Part shown: in pieces, positions 33,837 through 42,582 of the stretch | Position numbering within the stretch: position 1 is the stretch's first letter | Layout: each line of letters starts with the position of its first letter | Assembly: GCA_948471095.1 (NCBI GenBank) | Contig: CAOKRG010000008.1 | Coordinates: 1-64,000, forward strand | Source: an uncultured Oscillospiraceae bacterium | GTDB lineage: Bacteria > Bacillota > Clostridia > Oscillospirales > Acutalibacteraceae | Length of the DNA: 64,000 nt | Reading direction: 5' to 3' | Translations under genes and position numbers: made by a program | Notes under the pieces: generated by a model | What the model saw: only the letters and a program-made list of their open reading frames with translations | Database searches by the model: none | What the model was told of the DNA's origin: nothing

Positions 33837-34571
33837 TCAGCCTTCCTTTTGAGCGGCCAGAAGGAGCATCATGGGGCGGCGCAGCTCGTCCCGCATGCCG
33901 GGCAGATCCAGCATGTCCTGGGGCGGCCGGGGCTCCACTAGGGCCCGCAGGCGGAAGCCGTTTTGCAGCAGCGCCTCCACATATTCCGTCACGGTGCGGT
34001 GGTACTTGACCACCCTCTCCCCCAAAAAGACCGCCTCCCGCAGCCCGGAGGAAAAATAGCGGTCCACAGGGAAGTGGAGAATCTCCCCGTCCGGCCCGTA
34101 GACCCAGTCCTGGGGGCCTTGGGCGGTGAAGACCGGATGCTCCACCGAGAAGACGAAATCCCCGCCCGGAGCCAGCCAGCGGCTGATTTTTTGGACCAAG
34201 GCGGGAAAGTCCGCTATATAGTGGAAAGCCAGGGAGCTGACCGCCGCCTGAAAGCTGGCGGGGGGAAAGTCCAGCTCCTCCATGGCGGCGCGGCGGTAGG
34301 CGACGCCGGAGACGGCGTTGATCTCCCGGGCCCGGTCCAGCATTTTCTGGGAGAGGTCCACGCCCAGCACCCGGGCCGCGCCCTGTTCCTGGGCATACCG
34401 GCAGTGCCAGCCATAGCCGCAGCCCAGGTCCAGCACGGTTTTTCCCTGGAAGTCCGGGAGCAGGGCGCGGAAGGCGCGCCATTCCCCGGCCCCGGCCAGG
34501 CCCTTTTGAGAGCGGGCCATTCCGGCGTATTTTTGAAAAAAGACGGGGTCGTCGTACTTGTTTTCTTTCAT
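33837..34571 (-). CDS. SAM-dependent class I methyltransferase
   Basis: A 244-residue protein with the Rossmann methyltransferase motifs: VLDLGCGYGWHCRYA (motif I), GVDLSQKMLDRAR (motif II) and SLAFHYIADF with LAPGGDFVFSVEHPV (motifs III-IV). It belongs to the UbiE/SAM-MTase 11 group; the substrate is not evident. The start at 34571 has GGAGG 7 nt upstream and a good promoter. A longer open frame upstream on this strand is only the antisense of the next gene. Confidence 0.88.
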   Translation of the reverse strand: MKENKYDDPVFFQKYAGMARSQKGLAGAGEWRAFRALLPDFQGKTVLDLGCGYGWHCRYAQEQGAARVLGVDLSQKMLDRAREINAVSGVAYRRAAMEELDFPPASFQAAVSSLAFHYIADFPALVQKISRWLAPGGDFVFSVEHPVFTAQGPQDWVYGPDGEILHFPVDRYFSSGLREAVFLGERVVKYHRTVTEYVEALLQNGFRLRALVEPRPPQDMLDLPGMRDELRRPMMLLLAAQKEG

Positions 34572-34600
34572 AGGGCGCCTCCGAGGGGTCTTTTTCTTAT

Positions 34601-34629
34601 AGTATAACACAGGCGGGGGATTTTCACAA
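34601..34629 (-). promoter_or_regulatory. Sigma-A type promoter of the methyltransferase
   Basis: On the minus strand TTGTGA (34624-34629), a 17-nt spacer and TATACT (34601-34606). Confidence 0.75.
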
Positions 34630-34686
34630 GGGGAAGAGGCGGCAAGAGGGATTTTCCGTTGCCCGCAAAAATATTGCGCCGCCCCC

Positions 34687-34715
34687 TTGACTTCCTTCCT
34701 CCGCCCGGCTATAAT
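34687..34715 (+). promoter_or_regulatory. Sigma-A type promoter of the Gfo/Idh gene
   Basis: TTGACT (34687-34692), a 17-nt spacer and TATAAT (34710-34715), divergent from the methyltransferase promoter. Confidence 0.88.
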
Positions 34716-34772
34716 AACCCGCGGAAGCGGAAAGCTTCCCATCATTTTAGAAGACAAAGGAGCAGCTTTGCT

Positions 34773-35867
34773 ATGGAAAAAATCAAGATCGGAATCATCG
34801 GCACGGGAGGCATCTCCAACTCCCACGTGCGGGCCTACAAGCAGATGGACGATGTGGAGATCGTGGCCGGGGCGGACATCGTCCCCGGCAAGGCCCGGGA
34901 GGCCCTGGACCGCTGGGAGTTCCCGGAGGCCCGGGCCTATGAGACCGCCGCCGAAATGCTGGAAAAGGAGCGGCTGGACGCGGTCAGCGTGTGTACATAC
35001 AACTCCACCCATGCCGAGTGCGCCATCGCCGCCCTGGAGGCCGGGTGCCATGTGCTGCTGGAAAAGCCCATGACCGTCACCCTGGAGGACGCCCAGGAGC
35101 TGCGCCGGGTGGAGAAGAAGACCGGCAAAATCCTCACCATCGGCTTTCAGCCCCGGTATGACGGCCGCATGAAGAAGATAAAAGAAATCGTACAGAGCGG
35201 CAAGCTGGGCCAGGTCTACTACGTGCAGACCGGCGGCGGGCGGCGGCGGGGCATCCCCGGCAGCACCTTCATTGAAAAGCGCTACGCGGGCGTGGGCGCT
35301 CTGGCGGACATCGGCTGCTACTCCCTGGACATGGTGCTCAACGCCCTGGGCTACCCGAAGCCTTTGACCGTGTCCGCCGTCAGCTATGACTTCTTCGGCA
35401 AAAACCCCAAGTACACCCCGCCCGAGGACGCGGCCCGGTTCTCCGTGGACGACTTCTGCGGGGCCTTCATCCGGCTGGAAGGGGGCATTACCCTGGACTT
35501 CCGCATGTCCTGGGCCATGCACATGGACACCACGGGCAGCACCATCTTCCTGGGCACGGACGCGGGCCTGAAGGTGGAGCCCGCCAACCCGGAGTCCCTC
35601 TGGGGCGGCGCGTGGGACGGCAGCTGCGGCAATGTCACCCTGTTCCACGACGAGTTCGGCGAGCCGACCAACACGCCCATTCCCCTCCACGACGCCAAGG
35701 AGGACCGGTTCTTCCTTAAGTGCCGCTCCTTCGTGGACGCGGTGGAGCAGGGCCTGCCCGCTCCCATCCCCACCAGCCAGATCATCTACAACCAGGCCAT
35801 CATCGACGGCATCATCCGTTCCTGCCAGTGCGGGCGCGAGGTGGAAATCCACGTGGAGGAGATCTGA
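34773..35867 (+). CDS. Gfo/Idh/MocA family NAD(P)-dependent oxidoreductase
   Basis: A 364-residue protein with an N-terminal Rossmann fold (IGIIGTGGISNSHVRAYK), the conserved EKPMTVTLEDA block carrying the family Lys, and a C-terminal alpha/beta domain with the catalytic-region ADIGCYSLDMVLNALG, where the usual GxxxDxxxxH motif has Asp in an atypical setting. The family oxidises or reduces sugars, inositols or related compounds; the substrate cannot be inferred. AAAGGAG is about 10 nt upstream. It stands alone between its own promoter and terminator. Confidence 0.88.
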   Translation: MEKIKIGIIGTGGISNSHVRAYKQMDDVEIVAGADIVPGKAREALDRWEFPEARAYETAAEMLEKERLDAVSVCTYNSTHAECAIAALEAGCHVLLEKPMTVTLEDAQELRRVEKKTGKILTIGFQPRYDGRMKKIKEIVQSGKLGQVYYVQTGGGRRRGIPGSTFIEKRYAGVGALADIGCYSLDMVLNALGYPKPLTVSAVSYDFFGKNPKYTPPEDAARFSVDDFCGAFIRLEGGITLDFRMSWAMHMDTTGSTIFLGTDAGLKVEPANPESLWGGAWDGSCGNVTLFHDEFGEPTNTPIPLHDAKEDRFFLKCRSFVDAVEQGLPAPIPTSQIIYNQAIIDGIIRSCQCGREVEIHVEEI

Positions 35868-35916
35868 GCCGGCGCCCGTCATAACGAACCGCTTTAGTAT
35901 ACGATGAGCGAAGGAG

Positions 35917-35959
35917 GCCGCGCCGCCGCCCCGGGACAGGGGAGGGGGCGCGGCTTTTT
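35917..35959 (+). terminator. Rho-independent terminator after the Gfo/Idh gene
   Basis: Arms GCCGCGCC (35917-35924) and GGCGCGGC (35947-35954), with a nested CCCCG stem in the loop, followed by TTTTT. Confidence 0.85.
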
Positions 35960-35995
35960 GCGGGCGCAAAACTTTTTTCCGCGCGAATGGAGGGC

Positions 35996-36024
35996 TTGCC
36001 ACCTGTTCCGGCCTGTGCTATAAT
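35996..36024 (+). promoter_or_regulatory. Sigma-A type promoter reading into structured repeats B and C
   Basis: TTGCCA (35996-36001), a 17-nt spacer and TATAAT (36019-36024). It reads through two tandem structured repeats into the MBL-fold gene. Confidence 0.75.
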
Positions 36025-36120
36025 GTCCGCAAAGCGTACATTCGGAGAAGCCCTGAAACGCGAAGCGTTTCTCTTTTGCTCCGCAAAAGCACCGGACTTC
36101 TCCAAGCAGATTTATGATAT
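36025..36120 (+). repeat. Structured dispersed repeat, copy B
   Basis: Nearly identical to copy A at 29.3 kb: GTCCGC-AAA-GCGTAC (36025-36039, one mismatch), outer arms GGAGAAG (36044-36050) and CTTCTCC (36097-36103) enclosing GAAACGC-GAA-GCGTTTC and CTTTTGC-TCC-GCAAAAG. Confidence 0.8.
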
Positions 36121-36216
36121 GATGTCCGCAAGGCGGGCATTGCGGGTTTTCGCCCTTCGCGCGGAGCGCTCGTTTTTGCTTCGCAAAAATACGGCCAAAA
36201 CTCAAAGCGGATGATA
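36121..36216 (+). repeat. Structured dispersed repeat, diverged copy C
   Basis: Directly follows copy B with the same spacing but changed sequence: GTCCGC-AAG-GCGGGC, outer arms GGGTTTT (36144-36150) and AAAACTC (36197-36203), a GCGC-GGA-GCGC hairpin and TTTTTGC-TTC-GCAAAAA (36173-36189), ending AAAGCGGATGATAAA. Paired positions change together relative to copies A and B. Confidence 0.75.
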
Positions 36217-36249
36217 AATTTAAGGAAGCTCTATGAAAGGAGAGGTCAA

Positions 36250-37098
36250 ATGTTCCAGTCGAAATTTTTTACCGCCGAAAAAATCTTTCCCCATGTCACC
36301 GCCATCACGGGCCTGGCCGGGGAAAAGTGCTACCTGGTGGAGGGCCGGGAGTCCGCCCTGCTCATTGACGCGCTCACCGGCGTGGGCAGCCTCAAGGCCT
36401 TCGTGCGGGAGCTCACGGACCTGCCCGTGCGCCTGGTGAACACCCACGGCCACGTGGACCACTGCGGGGCTGTGTTCGAGTACGGGGCGTGCAGCATCCA
36501 TCCGGCGGACGTGGCGCTGCTCTATGAGCACTCCGACCCGGAAATGCGCTTGAACTTCGCCAAAAGCGGCGCCATGTCCGGCCCCATGCGGGTGGACCCC
36601 CGGCCCTCGGACGTGGTCCCGCCCTGCCCGGTCAAGACCTTCCCCGTGTACGATGGCAGCCGCTTCGACCTGGGAGGCGTGGAGCTGGAGGCCGTCGCCG
36701 TGCCGGGCCACACCCGGGGCACCGTTGTGCTGCTGGACCGGGCCCAGCGGATCGTCTATTCCGGGGACGCCTGCAACGCCAACACCCTGCTGTTCCTGCC
36801 CGAGTCCGCCTCCATAGAGGAGTATAAGGAGGGCCTGCTGCATTTTAAGGAGTTTCAGCCGGCCTTCGACGGCATGTACGGGGGCCACGGCCCGGGGCCT
36901 GTGCCCAAGACCATCATCGACGAGGCCCTTCAGCTGTGCGATGAGGTCATGGCCGGGACCGACGACCGGTTCCCCGCCGAATCCCTGGGCAGGCCCTGCT
37001 TCTACGCCCGGGAAAAGACCCCGGATTTCCGCCGGAAGGACGGCGGCATTGCCAACATCGCCTACTCGAGGGAAAATATTTTCCGGCGGGGGAGATGA
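36250..37098 (+). CDS. Metallo-beta-lactamase fold hydrolase
   Basis: A 282-residue protein with the zinc-binding motif THGHVDHCG (HxHxDH), a later His in VPGHTRGTVVLLD and the Asp in YSGDACNANTLL, so both metal sites look intact. The group includes glyoxalase II-like thioesterases and lactonases; the substrate is unknown. The start at 36250 has AAAGGAGAGG just upstream. The gene follows two structured repeats that sit between its promoter and coding region. Confidence 0.85.
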   Translation: MFQSKFFTAEKIFPHVTAITGLAGEKCYLVEGRESALLIDALTGVGSLKAFVRELTDLPVRLVNTHGHVDHCGAVFEYGACSIHPADVALLYEHSDPEMRLNFAKSGAMSGPMRVDPRPSDVVPPCPVKTFPVYDGSRFDLGGVELEAVAVPGHTRGTVVLLDRAQRIVYSGDACNANTLLFLPESASIEEYKEGLLHFKEFQPAFDGMYGGHGPGPVPKTIIDEALQLCDEVMAGTDDRFPAESLGRPCFYAREKTPDFRRKDGGIANIAYSRENIFRRGR

Positions 37099-37251
37099 CC
37101 CAGCGCCGGGCTCGGGGCCGCTGGAGCGGGGTCAATGGCTGAAAGTTTCAGAAGTGATTTTTTCAACCATGGTAAAATGCACAAAAACACGCGGGCTCTT
37201 TTGGAAAAAGCGTGACTTCTCGCAAATTAGGGGGATTCCCAGGCAAAAGAC

Positions 37252-37280
37252 TTGACATTCCGCGGCAAGAAGGGTATAAT
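37252..37280 (+). promoter_or_regulatory. Consensus promoter of the Opp-type operon
   Basis: Perfect TTGACA (37252-37257), 17 nt and perfect TATAAT (37275-37280). Confidence 0.93.
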
Positions 37281-37286
37281 AAAATA

Positions 37287-37499
37287 CAACATTTAGTGTA
37301 GGTTAGGGCTTCTTGCCGCTTATATGCTCTGCTGCCTTGTTAGCTTGATAAAGCGGCAGGGCGGAGGGACTGCAAAATGCAGGATTGTCCCCTCGAAAAT
37401 GCGAAAGCCCGCAAAAAGGACGCATGGCTCCGGTTGACCGCGGAGGGCGCAGCGCTCCCGCTTCAGCATATTTTATTAGCAGAAAGGACGAAGATCGAC
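37287..37499 (+). promoter_or_regulatory. Long structured leader of the Opp-type operon
   Basis: About 210 nt without a gene between promoter and coding start. It can form several stems, for example GGGAC...GTCCC around TGCAAAATGCA (about 37366-37391) and GGAGGGCGCAGCGCTCCC (about 37442-37459). Its length for so strong a promoter suggests post-transcriptional control. The 150 nt between the MBL gene and this promoter hold nothing recognisable. Confidence 0.4.
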
Positions 37500-39806
37500 A
37501 TGAACAAGACCACAAAGCGCGTTTTGGCGCTGCTGCTGGCCGTTATGATGCTGACCTCTGTTTTGGCCGCTTGCGGCAACGAGGGCGGCAGCAGCTCTGA
37601 GGCTAGCGGCGAAAGCAGCTCCAGCAGCGAGAGCACGCCCTCTTCCGAGGTAAGCTCCGAGGCTGGCGAGAGCTCCGGAGAGGAGAACGAGCCCGCCGAG
37701 GCCGGCGCTTGGACTCCCCCCGAGGTGTTCGACCTGAACGCCGAGGACTACAACCATGACGACGCCTCCAGCTACTATTACGATTATACTCTGGGCGATT
37801 TTTACAAGGAGTATGAGGCCGCCAAGGCCGAGAAGCTGGACGTGAACAAGCGTTACGTGCTGGAGGCCCTGGCCGAGGCCAAGCTGCTCTCCACCGCCGT
37901 TATGCTTCCCACCACCGCCGATGGCGGCAACTACGCCATCGGCCGCACCGCTCCCGGCTCCGTGACCACCAACTCCTGGGGCAACGACTCCGAGCGGCAT
38001 CACAACATGATCGTCACCACCGAGCCCATCAAGACCGCCGACCGGGATCATCTGAAGGAGATGCTTTTGGAGCTGCGCGGCACCCATACCTATGAGGCCG
38101 AGGCCCGCAAGTGGCTGACCGAGAACGGCTACACCCTGAAGGACAGCTATACCCAGACCTTCACCAGCTTCCCCGTAAGCTGGGACCTGCTGTCCAGCTC
38201 CCGCACCACCGAGTCTTATCCCGTGGTTCCCACTTTCGACGGCCTGGTGGAGTATGACGGCGAGAACAACGAGAACCCCGCTCTGGCTGAGAGCTGGGAT
38301 GTTTCTGAGGATGGCCTGACCTACACCTTCCACATCCGCAAGGGTGTAAAGTGGGTGGACTCTCAGGGCCGCGAGGTTGCCGATGTGAAGGCGGACGACT
38401 GGGTTGCCGGCCTGCAGCACGCGGTTGACTGCGGCGCTGGCCTGGGCGACCTGATGGATGGTGTCATCATGGGCCTGCATGACTACATCAGCGGCGAGAC
38501 CAACGATTTCACCACCGTAGGCATCACCGCCTCCGATGACAACACCCTGGTGTACACCCTGGAGGAGCCCTGCACCTACTTCCTCTCTATGCTGCACTAC
38601 AGCTGCGCTGTGCCCATGAGCCGTGACTACTACACCTCTCAGGGCGGCAAGTTCGGCGCTGACTTCGATCCCGAGGATCCCGCGTATGTCTATGGCTCCG
38701 ACCCGGACCACATCGCTTACAACGGGCCTTACCTGATCACCAACGCCACCGAGCAGAACTCCATCAACTACGAGGCGAACCCCACCTACTGGAACGCCGA
38801 CAACATCACCATTAAGAAGATCAACTGGCTCTATAACGACAACACCGACCCCACCAAGGCTTACAACGACATGAAGGCCGGCACCATTGACGCCACTGGT
38901 TTGAACACCTCCGCTGTGGAGGCCGCCAAGACCGACAAGGTAGAGGGCACCGACGCCACTTGGTTCGATACCTATCAGTATGTAACCAGCACCGGCATGA
39001 CCTCTTATCAGGCGTTCCTCAACGTGATGCGTTCCACCTGGCACAATGACCGCGATGAGAACGAGGCCGTTTCTCCTCAGACTCCCGAGGATGCCGCCCG
39101 TACGCACATTGCCATGAACAACGTGCACTTCCGCCGCGCCCTGGTCACCTCTGTGGACCGCGTGTCCTGGAATGCCCAGACAGTTGGCGACACCCTGGCT
39201 CCGCTGTCCCTGCGCAACTCCTACACCCCCGGCACCTTCTGCCAGCTGACCGAGGACGTGACCATTGACGTGAACGGCGAGAGTATGACCTTCCCCGCTG
39301 GCACCGATTACGGCAAGATCCTGCAGGCTGGTCTGGACGCTGAGGGTTTCAAGATCACGGTGTACAAAGAGGATCCCTCCGCTGAGAACGGTGTGGGTAC
39401 CGGCGACGGCTTCGATGGCTGGTATGACCCGGCTTATGCTCTCTCCGAGCTGAACATCGCCATTGAGGAGCTGGCTACCGCTGGCGTCACCGTGGACGAG
39501 AGCAATCCCATCCAGGTGGACCTGCCCTGCCCCACCTATGACACCAACCGCAACAACCAGAAGAACAGCATGAAGCAGAGCATTGAGAAGGCTCTGGAGG
39601 GCAAGGTTATCGTAAACCTGGTAAGCTGCGATAACTCCGATGCTTGGATGTACAGCGGCTACTGGACCGACTACGGCTATCAGGCCAACTACGAGCTGTT
39701 TGACCTGTCCGGCTGGGGCCCCGACTACCAGGATCCCTGCTCTTACCTGGACACCATGCTGCCCGACTACTCTGGCTACATGGCCAAGTGTATCGGCCTG
39801 TTCTAA
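37500..39806 (+). CDS. OppA-like extracellular solute-binding lipoprotein
   Basis: A 768-residue lipoprotein of the SBP family 5 (peptide/nickel). The signal ends in a lipobox (SVLAAC, Cys at about residue 24), followed by a Gly/Ser/Glu-rich linker to about residue 70. The binding domain includes GLVEYDGENNENPALAESWDVSEDGLTYTFHIRKGVKW, shortened here to its key part NPALAESW, typical of the family. It is longer than the usual 530-600 residues owing to about 150 residues before the core domain. Codon choice has more T-ending codons than its neighbours, consistent with high expression. AAAGGA lies 10 nt upstream. Confidence 0.9.
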   Translation: MNKTTKRVLALLLAVMMLTSVLAACGNEGGSSSEASGESSSSSESTPSSEVSSEAGESSGEENEPAEAGAWTPPEVFDLNAEDYNHDDASSYYYDYTLGDFYKEYEAAKAEKLDVNKRYVLEALAEAKLLSTAVMLPTTADGGNYAIGRTAPGSVTTNSWGNDSERHHNMIVTTEPIKTADRDHLKEMLLELRGTHTYEAEARKWLTENGYTLKDSYTQTFTSFPVSWDLLSSSRTTESYPVVPTFDGLVEYDGENNENPALAESWDVSEDGLTYTFHIRKGVKWVDSQGREVADVKADDWVAGLQHAVDCGAGLGDLMDGVIMGLHDYISGETNDFTTVGITASDDNTLVYTLEEPCTYFLSMLHYSCAVPMSRDYYTSQGGKFGADFDPEDPAYVYGSDPDHIAYNGPYLITNATEQNSINYEANPTYWNADNITIKKINWLYNDNTDPTKAYNDMKAGTIDATGLNTSAVEAAKTDKVEGTDATWFDTYQYVTSTGMTSYQAFLNVMRSTWHNDRDENEAVSPQTPEDAARTHIAMNNVHFRRALVTSVDRVSWNAQTVGDTLAPLSLRNSYTPGTFCQLTEDVTIDVNGESMTFPAGTDYGKILQAGLDAEGFKITVYKEDPSAENGVGTGDGFDGWYDPAYALSELNIAIEELATAGVTVDESNPIQVDLPCPTYDTNRNNQKNSMKQSIEKALEGKVIVNLVSCDNSDAWMYSGYWTDYGYQANYELFDLSGWGPDYQDPCSYLDTMLPDYSGYMAKCIGLF

Positions 39807-39812
39807 GCAAAG

Positions 39813-39858
39813 GCTCTAAACTAGTTTAGAGCTAAGGAAAAACAAGGTTTGTTTTTCC
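39813..39858 (+). promoter_or_regulatory. Two adjacent hairpins between the binding-protein and permease genes
   Basis: A perfect 20-nt palindrome (GCTCTAAACT and complement, 39813-39832) and a second stem GGAAAAACAA/TTGTTTTTCC (39836-39858). They lie right after the lipoprotein stop and could stabilise its mRNA or terminate part of transcription so that the binding protein is made in excess. Confidence 0.6.
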
Positions 39859-40006
39859 AATGCTTTTCCTGAGCGACCAATGAGAAGAAGCCGGGGCTCC
39901 CCGGTTGAGCATAGCGGCCCAACAGCCGCGTGGATGAGATGGGCAATGGAGCATTGTGCTCCTTGCCCACTCTCTCTATATAATATTAAAATGAGTTGAT
40001 GATTTT

Positions 40007-41578
40007 ATGGCAAAATATTTAATCAAGCGGCTTCTCCGTGGTCTTGCGTCTATTGTAGTGGTTGTGGCTATAGTTATGGTTCTCATTTACTCTCTGCTGG
40101 ACCGCCAGGGGATCTTTGCTGCTGATACCACCTACACCAAGCTTAACAATAACGCGAAGACCATGTATATGTACCGCCAGTGGCAGAAATACGGCTATTT
40201 GGATTTTATAACCTACGCGGACTTCTTAAACGGCCTGGTCAAGTCTGGCGAGCTCACGGCAGAAGAGCGGGACAGCATGGGCATTGGCCGTACCGCCAGT
40301 GACGACAGCCCGGAAGTAGCCGCTCTTGTGGAGCGCTTTACCCAGGAATACGAGAGCCAGGGCTTCAAGGTGGTGCGCCTTAAGGCCGTGGTTGCCAAGC
40401 GCAAGCTGGCCACCGGCGGCCAGCAGCAGCTTTTCGCCACCCGGGACAGGCCCCTGATCGACCGGCTGATCAAGCACTTTACCGGCATCATTACAGTGGA
40501 TAACATCCACTATGTGCCCGAGGACCGGGACATTGGTGAGCGCGGCCTTACCTTTACCACCCATGACCCAGTCTATGGGGGAGAGCAGTTTGCCCCGGCC
40601 ATTATGGGCAATGGCACCAAGCACAAATACCTGCTCTATTTTGACCACCAGTTCCCATTCATTCACCAAAATCTGGTGAATGTCAATTTGGGCCTGTCCT
40701 ATTCCATTGACACCGGCGTGGACGTGCTGCAAATTATGAACGTCACCCAGGGCTCCTATGTGCTGTCTCCCACAGTGTTCCCCACCGGTTTGAAAGAGAG
40801 CAGCGCCGATGACCTGCACTCCGCCACCTATATGGCGGACACCCGGCAGAGCTCCAAGGTGCTGGAAGAGCGCTTCACCGATGACTACACCGGCGTTGTT
40901 ACTTTGAAGGGCGGCAAGTCTAAAATGGGATACTCCTTCTCCATCGGCATTCTGGCAACCTGTCTGGCCTATCTGCTGGGCGTGCCCCTGGGCATTATCA
41001 TGGCCCGGCACAAGGACGGTTTGGTGGACAAAATCGGCACGTTCTACATTGTGTTCATCATCGCGGTGCCCTCTTTGTCCTACATCTTCCTGTTCAAGGC
41101 CATTGGCGGTTCCTTTGGCCTGCCAACCACCTTTGACGTGAACTCCAGCAACGCCCTCATGTACCTGCTGCCCATCATCTCCCTGGCCCTGCCTTCCATT
41201 GCCAACCTGATGAAATGGCTGCGCCGCTACATGGTGGACCAGATGAACTCGGACTATGTAAAGTTCGCCCGTTCCGGCGGCCTTTCTGAAAACGAGATTT
41301 TCTTCAAGCATATTTTGAAAAACGCGGCCATTCCCATCATCCACGGCATTCCCGGCGCGGTGCTCTTCTCCATGACCGGCGCGCTGATTACCGAGCGTGT
41401 GTACGTGGTGCCCGGCGTGGGCGACCTGCTGACCAGAGCCATTAACGCCCACGACAATGGCGTTATTGTGGGCGTTACCATGTTCTATGCCCTGCTGTCG
41501 GTGGTGTCCATTATTCTGGGTGACATTTTGATGTCGATGGTTGACCCGAGAATCTCGTTTTCCAACGAGTCACGTTAA
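40007..41578 (+). CDS. OppB-like permease with large extracytoplasmic insertion
   Basis: A 523-residue BPD permease, against about 310 residues for typical OppB. TM1 (about 13-31) is followed by about 270 residues outside the membrane, with YLLYFDHQFPFIHQNLVNVN-LGLSYS corresponding to the usual region before TM2. TM2-TM6 (about 307-515) carry the ATPase-coupling loop (YVKFARSGGLSENEIFFKHILKN region, key part ARSGGLSENEI) and VYVVPGVGDLL. It therefore has about 200 extra residues facing the binding protein. It pairs with the OppC-like permease downstream. Confidence 0.88.
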   Translation: MAKYLIKRLLRGLASIVVVVAIVMVLIYSLLDRQGIFAADTTYTKLNNNAKTMYMYRQWQKYGYLDFITYADFLNGLVKSGELTAEERDSMGIGRTASDDSPEVAALVERFTQEYESQGFKVVRLKAVVAKRKLATGGQQQLFATRDRPLIDRLIKHFTGIITVDNIHYVPEDRDIGERGLTFTTHDPVYGGEQFAPAIMGNGTKHKYLLYFDHQFPFIHQNLVNVNLGLSYSIDTGVDVLQIMNVTQGSYVLSPTVFPTGLKESSADDLHSATYMADTRQSSKVLEERFTDDYTGVVTLKGGKSKMGYSFSIGILATCLAYLLGVPLGIIMARHKDGLVDKIGTFYIVFIIAVPSLSYIFLFKAIGGSFGLPTTFDVNSSNALMYLLPIISLALPSIANLMKWLRRYMVDQMNSDYVKFARSGGLSENEIFFKHILKNAAIPIIHGIPGAVLFSMTGALITERVYVVPGVGDLLTRAINAHDNGVIVGVTMFYALLSVVSIILGDILMSMVDPRISFSNESR

Positions 41579-41592
41579 GGAGGGTGGCAGTG

Positions 41593-42570
41593 ATGAAACA
41601 AGAGACTGTAAATTTAAAGGCGCTGGGTGTGCCGGAGGAGGAGCTCTTCTCCCTGGTGACCCACAGCGACGTGGAATCGGAAAAGATTACCGCGCCCCGG
41701 TACTCCTATTGGCAGTCGGTGTTCCGGGTGTTCTTCAAGAAAAAAATCAACCTGATCGTCCTGGGGCTCTTGGCGGTGATTATTCTTTTCGCCTTTGTGT
41801 ATCCCATGCTCATTGAGTACGACCGCTTTGCCAACCTGACGGACGCCACCGCCAAGCATTTGACCCCCACCGCGGCCATGGCCAAGTTTGGCAGCAGCAT
41901 CCACTGGATTCTGGGCGCGGGCGCTTCCGGCGAACCCACCTTTGACGCGGTGTGGGTGGGCTCCAAAATCTCCATCTCCCTGGCCCTGACCTGCGCGCTC
42001 ATTAACATGACCATCGGCATTTTGCTGGGGGCTGTATGGGGCTTCTCCAAAAAGGTGGACGTAATCATGATGGAGGTATACAACATCGTGGCCAATGTGC
42101 CCTATATCCTGCTTATTTCCGTGCTGGTAATGATTCTTTCCGCCAGCTTCTGGACCATGGTGTTCGCCCTAACCGTCACCGGCTGGATCGGCGTAGCCTA
42201 TTTCATCCGCACACAGGTTATCATCATTCGGGACCGGGAGTATAACCTGGCCTCCCGCTGCTTGGGTACGCCCATCACCCGCATTGCCCTTCGGAACATT
42301 CTGCCCTTTATGACTTCCGTTATCGTGACTTTGGCCGCCACGGAAATTCCCTCCTATATTTCCTATGAGGTGTTTCTGGCCTACATCGGCATCGGCCTGT
42401 CCGACATGTCCCTGGGCAAGCTGATTTCCGAGGCCCAGTCCGCCATGGTGACGACGGGCTGGCAGTTCGAATTCTGGAGCCCGGTGGTGGTAGCCTCCAC
42501 CGTGGCGGTGGTGTTGTACGTGGTCGGCCAGAACCTGGGCGACGCGTCCGACCCCAGGACCCACATGTAA
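41593..42570 (+). CDS. OppC-like permease
   Basis: A 325-residue BPD permease of the peptide/nickel class: a cytoplasmic N-terminus of about 50 residues, TM1 near 50-70 (LGLLAVIILFAFVYPML), then five more helices with the coupling loop LASRCLGTPITRIALRNILP. The start at 41593 has AAGGAGG (41577-41583); the in-frame GTG at 41584 overlaps that site. Together with the OppB-like protein it should form the membrane channel. Confidence 0.9.
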   Translation: MKQETVNLKALGVPEEELFSLVTHSDVESEKITAPRYSYWQSVFRVFFKKKINLIVLGLLAVIILFAFVYPMLIEYDRFANLTDATAKHLTPTAAMAKFGSSIHWILGAGASGEPTFDAVWVGSKISISLALTCALINMTIGILLGAVWGFSKKVDVIMMEVYNIVANVPYILLISVLVMILSASFWTMVFALTVTGWIGVAYFIRTQVIIIRDREYNLASRCLGTPITRIALRNILPFMTSVIVTLAATEIPSYISYEVFLAYIGIGLSDMSLGKLISEAQSAMVTTGWQFEFWSPVVVASTVAVVLYVVGQNLGDASDPRTHM

Positions 42571-42582
42571 GGGGGGCGCGGT

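Noticed and set aside
33837..36002. A 721-codon minus-strand frame spanning two genes
   Set aside because: Only the last 244 codons are the methyltransferase; the rest is antisense to the Gfo/Idh gene, which has its own promoter and ribosome site.
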